Assembly (NCBI GenBank): GCA_016709305.1
Contig: JADJNA010000032.1
Span: 1 to 64,000 of the forward strand
Direction of reading: 5' to 3'
DNA from: Candidatus Villigracilis saccharophilus
Lineage (GTDB): Bacteria; Chloroflexota; Anaerolineae; Anaerolineales; Villigracilaceae
Length of the DNA stretch: 64,000 nt
Translations under genes and position numbers: made by a program
The notes under the pieces: generated by a model
The model's database searches: none
What the model saw: only the letters and a program-made list of their open reading frames with translations
Told to the model about the DNA's origin: nothing
Part shown: positions 53,196 to 64,000 of the stretch, piece by piece
Layout: each line of letters opens with the position of its first letter
Position numbering within the stretch: the first letter of the stretch is position 1

Positions 53196-56100
53196 TCATT
53201 TTTTGTTCCTGGCCAAAAACACGTCCAAGAGCGGTCTGTTAATATCGGCTGGATCGGGATAGTGCCACAGGTCTGGATATAAACCCCATGAACCATGATA
53301 ATCCCAGTAGGCAAAATTTAGATTATTTTCGTTTAACAGATCAAGCATGTCAGTTACCCAGCGTGCACCGCCTGCTTCTGGCGAAAGAAATGTTGTTTGG
53401 AAGACCCCAAATTCACCGACGTTTATGGGGACATTGTTTTGTTCGCCAAATTGAATTCCAGCCAGCATGCGCTCGGCCAGGAAATCACGATCATGGCGAA
53501 TGAGCTCATCCTGAGGATCAAGCTGGAAAAAATCGATCATATAGGAACAATTCGCACCGGACGAAATGTCGTCGCCTTTCATCCAGCCTTTGATCTGATA
53601 TTTTGTGTCGGGTTGTACCTCAAAAGTACCTTTTATCGATTCGTTCCACCAGGAGTTTCCGGACTCTCTAACGGTCAGGGAGCGGCCTTCGGAAGTGTTG
53701 TTATGATTTTGCGGCGATACCCCAAATACGACAGATCCGGGATCGGGATTTTTCCAGATGATACTTTCCGAATCGATCGTGATATCCACCAGGACCTGCG
53801 GGCTTTCAGAGCCTTTTTGTGCAAGGATTTGAAAATCTCCAAAATACGCTTTCCCGGTATTATTCATGCACTTCCTGCCGGGAGAACCAAACGCCCGGGT
53901 GTTCTGCTGTTTGCCTGGATCCAAAAATGGGCTTTCATATAGGACCCAGTCGGACGAACCGTCCGGCAGTGGGGCTGTGCGCAGCGGGCCAAGATACTTT
54001 AACCGGTCCCAGCGGATCTCCAGAAAATCCGGATCGGGATAGGTTTTTGTATTAAATGAGCCCATTGTATTTTCGTGAGTGAGATTCCCCGGCTGATAAT
54101 GATGAAAATCATACATCACATTGTCATCCTCCACAGTTACGAATTGCGGGTTATTGCCGGGGATGACCTCGACAATGATCAGATGGTTGCTATCCACCTC
54201 ACGAATGGCATCCACCACCTTTTGCATATACGATTGATAGACTGCCGGTTCGAGATTGAATGGCTCGTTCATCAGATCATATCCGGCAATTATGGTCTCA
54301 TCCTTGTAGCGGTCAGCCAGCATGCGCCAAAGGTCGGCAGTTTGCGCCTGTGATTCGGGGTCAGTTGACACCGTCCAAATATCCTGTCCAGGCACGTAAT
54401 GCATATTGATGTCCAGGTACACACCGGCTTCCTTCGCCCAGGCAACCTGCTGATCCAGCCAGGCCCAGCCCTGGTCAGGGTTTTCCGTGAACCATTGATA
54501 GGTCAGATTGAAGCGGATTAAATTAAAGCCCAATCGCCGCACCTCAAAAAAATCACGCCTGGCATGATGGGGCATGAACGGAAAATTTTGAGTATAAAGA
54601 TCGTTGTTGAAATTAATTCCGACCAGGCGAATTGCCTGTTGAGAGGATCCAACAATCAGATCCTGTCCCTGGGCGTGCACAAAGCCTTCCAAAAGGACTG
54701 GTTGGATATTCGATACGCTTTTTGGAGCAGAAACAGTGCTCAAGACCGGATCTGGGCGTTGGAAAAGGGATGCGAATATTGGATGTGAGAAAACATCACT
54801 CTTTGCTGGATACAACCCCCAGCTGTCATCACGATAGGATTTCCAGGCATAACTCCATGAAAATCCGTCCAACAGATCAAACATATCCTGCGCCCAGACC
54901 GTCCCGCCTTTATTCAGGCTTTCGCGTGTCACACCAAAATCGACCAGCATCATGGGCAGATCATGAAATTGGCCATAATTTGCAAGACGCTCCAATTCAC
55001 GCTGCAAATGGTCTCGATCCCAAACTGCCAGCTGATCACGGCCTGCATATGAATAAAATTCAATGTTATATCTGCAGTTTGAGTCAGGGTTTACATTTTC
55101 TCCCCGCACCCAGCCGTGAATGGTATAGCTGCGGCCGGGTATGGCTTCAAAAGCAAAATTCTGATCCGCGACCGTGCCGTCCGCAGACTGGCCTTCTTTG
55201 ATGGGTGCAAAATGAATGGACGTACCGGTTTGACCCCAGGGACTGTCATCCACCTTTTCAATGATGGTATTGTTATTGGGACTCCACGGCCCCCAAAAGC
55301 TGGATTGAGCCAGGTCAATGGTGTTCACATCCCTTAGAAATTCCCCTGTTTCATCATATTCGCGAACTGTAAAATTACTGAACCAGGCTGATCCGAGCAG
55401 GTAGTCACAAGCAACGGCAGGGACCCCTATGACCGTCTCGCGGTTGACCACCAGGTTGAGGGAAGCGCCTGTTTCGGTCCAATCCGTTGTTCCCGCCGCA
55501 AGTTTGGGATTGCTTAGATTTTCCGAGTATCGAAAATCTTCCCATGCAGGCTGAAAAATTGTCTCGCCTGGATATCGGCCCTGGCTTAGCGCTGTGAATT
55601 CATAGGGCTTGAAAAAATCGAAGCCAAGGATGTAATTCGGATCTTCAAGATATATGAAAGTGCGATCAGGTACCAGGGCTGCCTGAACGATCAAGGGATG
55701 ATTGGAGTCGCTGGCCCGGATGGTCCTGGCGATTTTTTCTGCCAGGGATTGCCATTGATCGAGCCCCATCGGGACCGGCCTGTTGAGTAGATCGTATGCA
55801 GCGATCACAACTTCGGCGGCATACTTTCGTGCAATGCTGTCCCAAAAATCCAGGACGGCTTGCTGCTCAGCGGTATCCGACCACAGCGTGGATTGATCGG
55901 ATTTTGTGTTCAAACTGAGTATTAGATATATTCCTGCTTCTTTTGCAGACGCGACCTGTGTATCCAGCCAACTGTTGGCGGTTTCGGCTGTTGAAAACAG
56001 ATCCATATCCAGCCCAAGACGGACCGCGTTAAATCCCATGGCGCGGGCATCCGCATAATCTTGCGCAAGCGGGTCATGCGTGAAATTTACAGCACGCAAT

Positions 56101-56286
56101 CGCAAAGGGAGCGCACTGTCTGCGTTCACAAGCGCCTGGCCGCTGGATCGTAAAAACCCGGAAGGAAATTCACTCTGAACTTGTTGAGTAGGCGTAGACG
56201 TGGACGTGGAGAACCTCTGGTATGGGGGCGCTCTGACAACTGGAAAGCACTAGACTTAAAAGGATGATCGGGATGAATTTTTTCAT
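53196..56286 (-). CDS. Lipoprotein with two GH5-like (cellulase-fold) domains, frameshifted near the N-terminus
   Basis: About 1030 residues. A signal peptide with lipobox LSSC (MKKFIPIILLSLVLSSCQ, start at 56286) becomes in frame with the rest after one base near 56215; the main frame runs from 56129. The second catalytic domain (C-terminal half) has the GH5 acid/base in YDLMNEPFN and nucleophile in NVGEFGVF, plus FHHYQP. The first domain has the same fold and order of blocks, but the acid/base motif reads DLLNRPVP (Glu to Arg), the nucleophile block reads MLVDFGVT (Glu to Asp) and the His block reads GFDFFKPY. So the first domain is probably inactive. Each domain carries an inserted beta-sandwich, perhaps for carbohydrate binding. 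Likely a surface beta-glucan or mannan hydrolase. Confidence 0.87.
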
Positions 56287-56463
56287 GGTCTCCACCTTGG
56301 TTCTATGCACGCTGAATGAAAGGCATTTCGGTTACGCAGGTTCATTCCCGCTTTTCCAAATTATACGACGCGAATTCCCGTATCCGCTAATTGCAGGGCC
56401 CGTTGAAGACCTTCTTACTGCTCCGCTTCCCATATACTTCATCCTTTCAAATATTTTTATGAT

Positions 56464-58701
56464 TTAGTCTTCATACCGATATTTGTCAATCGCCACTCCA
56501 ATGCCGTGAAACGACTGCGCCACCTTATTATTCCGCACCGCCATGCTGATCGCGCGTGGACTGCCTGTCAGCACACACAACTTGCGAGCGCGGGTGATAG
56601 CAGTGTAAAGCAGGTTGCGCTGCAGCATGGTGTAGTGCTGCGTCACGATCGGCATCACGACAACAGGAAACTCTGATCCCTGCGCCTTGTGAATTGAAAC
56701 CACATAGGCAAGGGTTAGCTGGTCCGCATCGCTCCAATCATAGGTTGCCAATCGCCCGTCGAAATCTACTAGGATTGTTTGTTCAACAACATCGATCGAA
56801 GTAACAAAACCAATATCGCCGTTGTAAACATCCTTGTCATAGTTGTTCTGGGTCTGCATCACTTTATCACCCAGGCGGAAGATCGTCCCGTAAAGTTTGC
56901 GTTCGAGTTTGTTATTGGCTGGAGGATTAAGTTTCTCCTGCAAGCGTTCATTCAATGCGATGACACCAGCGGGACCGCGATAGATCGGGGATAACACCTG
57001 AATGTCCCGCACTGCATCAAAGCCAAACTTCTGAGGAATTCTTTCCGAAACCACATCCACGATCCAGTCAGCGGCGGCGGTTGCATCTTCCGCGGGAATA
57101 AAAAGAAGTCTCCGCTTTCTTTTGAGAACACTGGAAACTTGCCCTGGTTGATCAAATGGGCATTGGTGATGATCTTCGCATCAGCGGCCTAACGAAATAT
57201 GCTGCTCAGGCGGGTGATCGGCGCGACCCCGCTGCTGATCATGTTGCGCAGCACGTCGCCAGCTCCCACCGATGGAAGTTGATCAATGTCCCCGACAAAC
57301 AATACATGCGTGCCTGGACGAACAGCCTTGAGCAGATGATTCATCAGCAGCAGATCCAACATCGAGGCCTCATCCACCACCAGAAAGTCTAAGTCAAGTG
57401 GATTTTCTGTATTGTGCTTGAATCCTTCAACAGGGGAGTATTCCAATAACCGATGGATGGTGCTCGCAGGATGTCCCGTCGCTTCAGAGAGACGCTTTGC
57501 TGCTCGCCCAGTTGGAGAAGCCAGTGCGAAGCGTTTATGTTGATCTGCGATCGTGGTGATCAAGGCTTTCAGGCAGGTGGTCTTCCCAGTCCCTGGTCCG
57601 CCAGTAAGGATGCTGAGCGGATGTGTCAGCGCCATGTTGACAGCGGCTTGTTGTTCAGCAGATAGATTCTCCACAGGAAAGAGACTGTGGTTCATCGTCT
57701 TTTCCTGCGACGCCGCGCTGGCAAGTGTTTGCAGGCGTTCGGCAACGCCTTTCTCGCCGAAGTAAAGCGGAGTCAGGTATATAACGGGCGTGCCGTACAT
57801 CGCCTGAGATTCAGTGACTGCTTGTTTACCCTTTCCATCACTCTTGCCATTCAAGGGAATCATCTCAGGGCGAATGCGCTCATCCTGTGCCAGACGTTCA
57901 AGCGCAGGGGCGATCAGCTCTTGTGGAACTTCAAGCAGCTCGATGGCTCGCTGCGACAGCAATTCCCTGGGAGCATACACATGACCATCGTTGATCATTT
58001 CATTCAGGGCGAACACAATTCCCGCTTCGATGCGGGAAGGATGTTCAGGAGGCAATCCCAATGCTTGAGCGATGCGGTCCGCGGTTTTGAAGCCAACTCC
58101 ATAAATATCGCGTTCGAGTTGATATGGATTTTTCTGAACAGTTTCAAGGGACGCATCCCCGTATGTCTTGTATATCTTGACGGCCAGATTCGTACTCACC
58201 CCGTGACCATGTAAGAAGACCATGATCTCCTTGACCTGTTTTTGCTCTTTCCAGGCGGTGGTGATCTTATTTTTACGGTCAAGACCGATGCCACTCACTT
58301 CGAGTAGACGGTCTGGGGTAGTCTCGATCACTTTGAAGGTGTCTTCTTTGAATAGCTCGACGATGCGCTCGGCAAAGCGCGGGCCGATGCCTTTGATCAT
58401 GCCCGATCCGAGATAGCCCTGAATCCCGGCCACCGTGGCGGGCAATGTTTGTTCACAAACTTCAGCTTTGAATTGTGGTCCGTGCTTTGGATGGTTGTCC
58501 CATTGTCCCTGCAGGCGCAAATGTTCCCCTGGCGAAAGTTCAGGCAAACTCCCCCACCGTAGCCAACCCATCCGCGTTCAGGCTGGATTTATTGGTGAAG
58601 CGATTCGCCATCTTTGTATCCGGGCGCAAACGCAACACTGTGTATCCATTTTCAGGATTGTAATAGGTGATGCGCTCAACGGCTCCGGAGAGGGTTTCCA
58701 T
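56464..58701 (-). pseudogene. recD2: RecD2-type helicase (superfamily 1B), disrupted
   Basis: About 745 residues if repaired, the usual RecD2 length. The start at 58701 reads METLSGAVERITYYNPENGY. Helix-hairpin-helix motifs (IKGIGPRFAERIVELF, DIYGVGFKTADRIAQALG) and helicase motifs follow: GGPGTGKTT (Walker A), VVDEASMLD (motif II), VGDIDQLPSVGAGDVL (motif III), and near the end SIHKAQGSEFPVVVMP and YTAITRARKLCVLTGS (motifs V, VI). It is broken by shifts near 58565 and 57105 and by an in-frame TAG at 57189-57191 where homologues have Gln. RecD2 is a 5'-3' DNA helicase in repair. It is the last of three adjacent helicase genes. Confidence 0.85.
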
Positions 58702-58760
58702 AAGTTAGAAACGGAAATCTTGAATCGCAGGAAAGTGGCTGAATAGCCTGAATCGTTTTT

Positions 58761-60764
58761 TTATTTTATTCCGATTGCAGACTTCAACACTTCTGGCAGT
58801 TCCCCGGAATAGGTCAACACAACCTTTGCCCTGCACGGTGGCCGCCATATAAAGTTTGCGGGTATTATCGCGGATCAGGTCCTCCCGCTCCTCGTCAGAC
58901 AGGCGCAAAGATTGCTCCTCCTCAAATAGCTATCGCAGCCCAACCAGGAAAACGATTTGGCTTTCCAGGCCGGCCCCTGCGTTCAAGGTGGTCACGCGGA
59001 CATAATCTCCAGGATAGTTATTCTTCGGGTCATAGGCCGCGTTTTTGCCGAGCCGTTCGTCTATGGCGTGAATTAGATTTTCCGCTCCCCACGCGTCACC
59101 GTGAAGTAGAAGCAGATGTTTTTTCGGGAAGCCCTGTTTCACCAAACTTTCCACCTCATTGGCTACTCGTGTGGTTTCATCTTGAGGACTTGTGAGTGGA
59201 ATGATCTCTGGAAATGCTCCATTTGGCATGTTGAGCATGTCAGGAATGAGGATGTCGTCATCTGCTTCGTCACCCAGACGCAGGCGATATAACAGGGTGG
59301 CAAATTGCATTATTTCAAGGGTGGTGCGATAGCTTCTTCTAAGATTGTGGGTATGACCGCGCGCTTCAAGTCCGAGTGATTTCCAGGTTGTGCCGCGCCC
59401 AAGAAATCCCTGGGTTGGGTCAGCAACGAGGAATAGATGTCCACTGCGGGGGTGAGTGATTTTTTGGATCAAGCGCATCCAGAGTGGTGCGAAAAACTGG
59501 GTTTCATCAACCAGGATGAAGTCATATTCGGGTAATTTCACTTCGCCGGTTTCTGAGGATTGCCAAAGAAGCCTGGGCACATCCCCCCAGTCGCACGCGC
59601 CTCTTTTTTGCAGAGAGATCTGGTAGTCCTGCATGGCATCGAATATCCGCTGGCGTTGTTCCATATTCAAACCAAACCCGCGTCCGCGGCGGTCAACGGT
59701 TAAATATTCATCTTGCGATAATGGGATCTGATCCTTGAACCAATCCAGTTCACTCTCAAACATATGCAGGCTGATCGTGGATTTTTGCAGATGGCTCCGC
59801 CAGGTTTCTTCGATGATTCTTTTGCGCGCCTTTGTGTTAAGGGGTTCGATCCATTTGGGTTGTTTGGGCCAGTGGTGATAGCACCAGGCATTGAAGGTCC
59901 GCCACTCGATATTACCCGATGAACGACTTTCCAGCCTGGAAACCGACTTTCCATGTCATGGCTCAACGGGCGGTTATGAGTCAATACCAGGAATTTCTTG
60001 TTTGGATAAAGGCGATACAGGAGGCGCAATCGATACAGAAGGATCAAGGTCTTGCCGCTCCCCGCAACACCGTTAATGATATTGAGGCGCAGGTCGCTGG
60101 GGAGGGATTGATCGTCTTCAGGGAGTTCCAAATCGGTTTTGACCGCTGCTTCTTGATCATAATCAAGCAGATAGCTGGTTAACCCGGCTTGCGTGCGTCG
60201 TTCGATGGGCTGTCGAACGGTCATCTCGGGTTGGATCACAATTTCCGGAGTGAAGTGTTGGCGGAGTTTTTCCAGCCAGATCGGGTCAAGTGGAGCGGAT
60301 AAAAGATATTGGTTCAATTCAAGACCAGAGTCTGATTGAACGATCTCCTTGCCAACCCAATGCGGTTCTCCAGCGCGGCGCTCCAATCGGCTGGCCGCCG
60401 CCTGTTTATGTTGAATATTCGGGAATATCACCAACGTTTCAATGTTTTGATCCGCAGGTAACTTCAACGCACCGACAAAATTTTCCAGCAGGACATTCTC
60501 ATTCCGCCCCAATTCTTTTTTGTCATCCTCCAGAAGCAGCATCTGCGCGGCAGTGCTGGCCTGGTCACTGGCGGCGGAGCTGACCTTGATCAATAACGTC
60601 CGGCCTTGTTCATTGATAACCAGAAAATCAGGGGCGTCGGGCTGCCACGGAGCAAGATGGTGCCAGACATAATAGGAATCAGGCAGTGATTTGAGCGCTC
60701 GAAAAACGCGCAGCACTTCCTTCGGCATGCTCTGGGGCGGGGTGTCGGGAAGGATATGTGCCAT
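58761..60764 (-). pseudogene. NERD-domain UvrD-like helicase, disrupted
   Basis: About 665 residues if repaired. The N-terminus (MAHILPDTPPQSMPKEVLRV, DAPDFLVINEQGRTLLIKVS) is a NERD nuclease-related domain, though the usual Glu-x-Lys pair is not clear. Then come INGVAGSGKTLILLYRLRLL (Walker A), a middle part after a shift near 59920, LVDETQFFAPLWMRLI (motif II), and YVRVTTLNAGAGLESQIVFL (motif V). A TAG at 58930-58932 interrupts before motif VI (NTRKLYMAAT), and a further shift near 58835 follows. It lies nine bases after the Upf1-like gene. Confidence 0.82.
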
Positions 60765-60772
60765 GAAGGGGG

Positions 60773-62517
60773 TTAGTCCAGGACGCCGTTCGGTACGGTA
60801 ATATGATGACAGCTATGGATCAGATCGCGCAGGACATCCATGATTTCCTTTTGGCTTTCGTCATACTGATCTGCATTCAGCATATTGCTGCTCCCAACCA
60901 GAATTAATTTTGTGCGCGGGCGGGTCACGGCGACATTCAGGCGTTGAGGTTGAAAAAGGAATTCCGCCATTTGAGAAGCAAACTTGGCACTGGAGGTTGC
61001 AAAGGATACGATGATGACTTCCCGTTCCTGTCCCTGCATGCGTTCCACTGTATCCACTACGAGGCGATTGGAGATCTCACTATCCATCAGATTTCTGCGG
61101 ATCAAACTGCGGATCAGGCGGCTCTGCGCACGATAGGAGACCACGACGCCGATATCCTGCGGGGATACATCCCGCATCAAAAGGCACAGGATCAATTCCA
61201 GAACCACATCGGCTTCCACCCGGCTTCGAACTGTGGTGTTCTTCTGGCACAGGTCAAGGAAGACCGCGGGTGAGGCAGGATCAAGGACCGCATCCCAGCG
61301 GGTGACTTCAGGTGACAAATTCAATCGCCGTGCGGCGGAATGTTCGCTTGACTTGAGTTCGTTTTGATAAAAGGTCCGGCTCGGCCAGTCAGTCAATACA
61401 TCATTTAATCGATAGGTCACAGCGAGCATGGTTTCATTTCCACGCCCTGAGAGATAATTAAAGATGGAGGTCCGGGCTACCTCCGAAGTGGAGAATGCCG
61501 TCACCGGTTGAAGCTGCTTTTCATCCCCGATAAAAACATATTTGCTGCCCGCCAGCATCCCCATGATCGCCAGCGGCAGGGTGATCTGGGATGCCTCATC
61601 AAACAGGACAACATCGAACTCCACCCCGGAAAGGCGCTGGGTTTGGCGGGCGAAAGGGGTTGCGCCGATCACATACCCGCCGCTGTTATCACCAAAACGG
61701 GAATTGGAAAAATTGATATAGTTCGGCACATCCAGATCGCCCGTATGTCTTTCCTCTCCGATCTTACAAACGGGAATCGTGCTGTCCACTTTCGCGATCT
61801 TATTCAGTGCGTTGTGGATCGCGCGATGGGTCAGGGCGGTCACAAATACGCGCTGCCCATCCTGGACTAATAGGCGGGCAAGATGGGCAAGCATAAGAGT
61901 CTTGCCGGTACCGGGCGGTCCCTGGATCAGGTGCAGCAGATCTGTGGCGTATGACATGGCCACAGACTCAATCTGACTATCGTTGAGCCCCGCATTCTGT
62001 AATTCTTTTTGGCGCGTTCGTAGCGGGTGTAATCTATTTTTGGCGTAAGCTTGCCCTGGAGTAATGGCAGAATGGTATCCCGTCCAAGGTTGGTGTCTGC
62101 GACCGTATTCAATGCGTCAAGATAAAACTGGCTGGAGTCGAACCAATCCTGATCCATGACCCAGCCTTCCGTTTGAGATAAAAGGAAAGTTTCATTGCCC
62201 TTCATCAAACTGACTTCAAGATCGGTTTCCCCGTCGTATTGCAGATCGAAATGAAGCGCGTTTGGATCCCAGGGATTATTTTGATGCAGAATGACCAGAT
62301 CGCCTTCACGGAAACGCGAATCATTGGTCGCGCACGAAAGACGGGCTATGCCATTTTTCATTTGCTCAACACGCAACCCTTCAACTGCCCAGCCTTTGGC
62401 AACTCGGTCCCGAATGGAGTGAGACCATTGTCTCTCTAATTCGCGGTGTTGGGTGTCGGCTTCATCCCGGACGAATTCGCGTAGCTTATTCAGGAAATCA
62501 AGTGATGATACTTTCAT
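60773..62517 (-). CDS. Upf1/DNA2-like superfamily 1 helicase, frameshifted
   Basis: About 580 residues when a shift near 62005 is bridged (fragments 61927-62517 and 60773-61963). The N-terminal domain of about 170 residues is probably an OB or beta-barrel fold. Helicase motifs are complete: LIQGPPGTGKTLMLAHLARL (Walker A), VEFDVVLFDEASQITLP (motif II, DEAS), VFIGDEKQLQPV (motif III), VDTVERMQGQEREVIIVSFA (motif V) and LNVAVTRPRTKLILVGS (motif VI). This branch acts on RNA or single-stranded DNA, often 5'-3'. It is the first gene of the helicase run and overlaps nothing upstream; 260 bases separate it from the WD40 gene. Confidence 0.87.
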
Positions 62518-62780
62518 GCTGTGGGGAGCTCCCTTTGGAGCAAATTTTAATGCCTTATAGTGGAGTATAGCAGTTTTTATGCACCATTTTCTTCCAAGCC
62601 AAAGTGGTAATGAAAAGTGGAAAGGGTTCCTGCGAGAATTAAAAGAATCCCCATCGAAACCGGGCAGAGGCAGTTTACGCTGAAAATTGTTTTGGTGTCG
62701 TTACGCAGGCTCGCCCCAGTAGGAATGGTTCATGGAATGGGTGGGCTGTTGTTTTGTATGCACCTTAATTCAATCCTTTC

Positions 62781-64000
62781 TTAAGGAATACCCCAAAGAC
62801 TGATCGTGCCGTTGGTTGAAACAGCGACTAGAGATTTCCCGTCTTCGGAGAAATACAGCAATTGGAAACCTCCCTGGTTGGGGTATTTGCTGGTGACATG
62901 GCCGAAGGCCTTGCCTGTTTGAGAATCATAGAATCGAATTTGATTATTGCCCACGGCGGCGGCGATCAATGAACCGTCAGGAGAGAAGGCGGCATGGTAG
63001 TTTGATATTTGGTAGTTCGGTGCCGTCTGGAACGGAATATACCGAGGTAAGGTGCAACTCAGGGCGGAGTGAATACGAGAAAGCCAGCTTTGTGTTGTCG
63101 GGGGATATTGCCACAGGATAAAAACCTGGTTGATATTTTGAATATTCCGAACGGGGAATCTTAATGTTCATCACCCTTTTTTGCGTTTCGACCTCCCATA
63201 GATTGGAAGCTCCATCCAACCCAGACCAGGAAAAAATGTATCTTCCATCAGGTGAAACGGTCAGGCTGTGTGTGCCGTCAAAACCGTTTTGAAGCCCAGC
63301 GACATCCCAGGCACGGATACTTTTGCCCTGCACGCCATCTTCCACGTTCCAACTTTTGATGGAAGTACCCGTCTGACTGCCTGTAAACAACAAGTTCTGT
63401 ACAGCAGAGTAGGCGGACACCATACCTCCAAAGACCCCATTTGCTTTCTCTGGGAAATCATCCTGACAAATTGGTTTGTCGACAAATCCCATACGTAGGC
63501 GCGGTCATAATTGACAGTGACTAGCGACTGGTTATCGCCTGTGAAAAACACAGAATCGATTTCCAGGTAACCGCCTTCATATTTGTATTCCGTATCAAGT
63601 AGGGTACCTTCTTTTCCATTGATCAATCCGCTTTGTTTTCCATCCAGTAAACTACGAATGATTACAATGTTTTTATTGATGTATGCTATGCGGTTATCTT
63701 TTACAGTCAATCCTACGGTGGCGTCGCTGCCACTGTGATACTGATCATAGAAGAAGTTACCAGATAGAAAAGTATCTGAAAGAGAATCGACCACTGTGGC
63801 GCTTGCGGTGTCCCTAATAAAAGATAGTTCCATTGGTTTCCGAAACCAATTTTGTCCCGTCAGGCGAGAAGGATAGGAAATGCACAGGACCACGGGCATC
63901 TAATCTAACCTCATTCGCGAAACCAGCTCCATTCTTGACAATGATGAATCCGTCCATTGTTCCTGCTGCCACGCTTTTCCGGTCTTTCGTAACGCTAACT
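62781..64000 (-). CDS. WD40-type beta-propeller protein, partial and frameshifted
   Basis: The gene enters from beyond the right edge and ends at 62781. Three frames (from 64000 to about 63890 and 63480, then 62977-63492, then 62781-62969) must be joined by shifts near 63835, 63475 and 62973. Repeats of the WD40 kind are visible: LSFSPDGTKLVSETNGTI, LTVSPDGRYIFSWS, VAISPDNTKLAFSYS and LYFSEDGKSLVAVSTNGTIS. These build a propeller used for protein-protein contacts. What lies at the N-terminus, e.g. a kinase or STAND ATPase domain, is outside the window. Confidence 0.75.

Overview
The window looks like a contig from a carbohydrate-degrading, mostly anaerobic or facultative bacterium of the Chloroflexota (Anaerolineae-like). 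This is inferred from lipoprotein tethers rich in Thr-Pro, several sugar-ABC loci, MalT-type LuxR regulators, ROK control, F420/LLM-type oxidoreductase and DUF4386/CPBP genes. No rRNA, tRNA or CRISPR array was recognised. Many genes carry single-base indels, often in homopolymers, so part of the 'pseudogene' signal may be residual long-read assembly error.

Layout. 1-430: transposase relic. 618-7752: a compact locus on the minus strand for isomalto-oligosaccharide/dextran use: ROK repressor with a perfect palindromic operator, lipoprotein sugar-binding protein, two MalF/MalG-type permeases, GH66 and GH15 enzymes; no ATPase gene. 8430-14004: an endonuclease/exonuclease/phosphatase-fold protein, a MarR relic, a frameshifted tandem ABC ATPase fused to a cNMP-like domain, and its FtsX-type permease. 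14394-18295: a four-gene plus-strand operon (PIG-L deacetylase, GPH transporter, ceramidase-like hydrolase, NT5C-like HAD phosphatase). 18805-22979: two paralogous SH3 lipoproteins and a large secreted SdrD-B/VCBS-like repeat protein. 23562-24446: LLM oxidoreductase.

24651-about 33380 is a visibly AT-rich island, presumably acquired from a Firmicute-like donor: two GH32 enzymes, a LacI regulator, two permeases and a binding protein, with two LacI-type operators placed on the promoter of the binding-protein gene. It is interrupted by an internally deleted IS3-family copy and a second transposase relic, and is bordered by 3' fragments of an aldo/keto reductase and of a paralogue of the 8430 gene. 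33690-38487 is a partial Tad/Flp-pilus cluster (CpaB, CpaE, CpaF). 39303-45254 holds membrane proteins, a MalT-type regulator and a DUF4332 protein.

46174-51426 is a mobile-element-like block (CHC2/TOPRIM primase, RadC, Api92/DUF1281-like protein, small unknown genes, a VapBC-type toxin-antitoxin pair), many with a common AAGGAGACC leader. 51533-56286: aldo/keto reductase and a lipoprotein with two GH5-like domains, the first of which has lost its catalytic residues. 56464-62517 is a run of three minus-strand superfamily 1 helicases (RecD2, NERD-UvrD, Upf1/DNA2-like), all disrupted. The window ends inside a WD40-type propeller gene. The most interesting candidates for follow-up are the helicase trio, the pseudo-glycosidase fusion, the ROK-controlled GH66/GH15 locus and the scarred fructan island.
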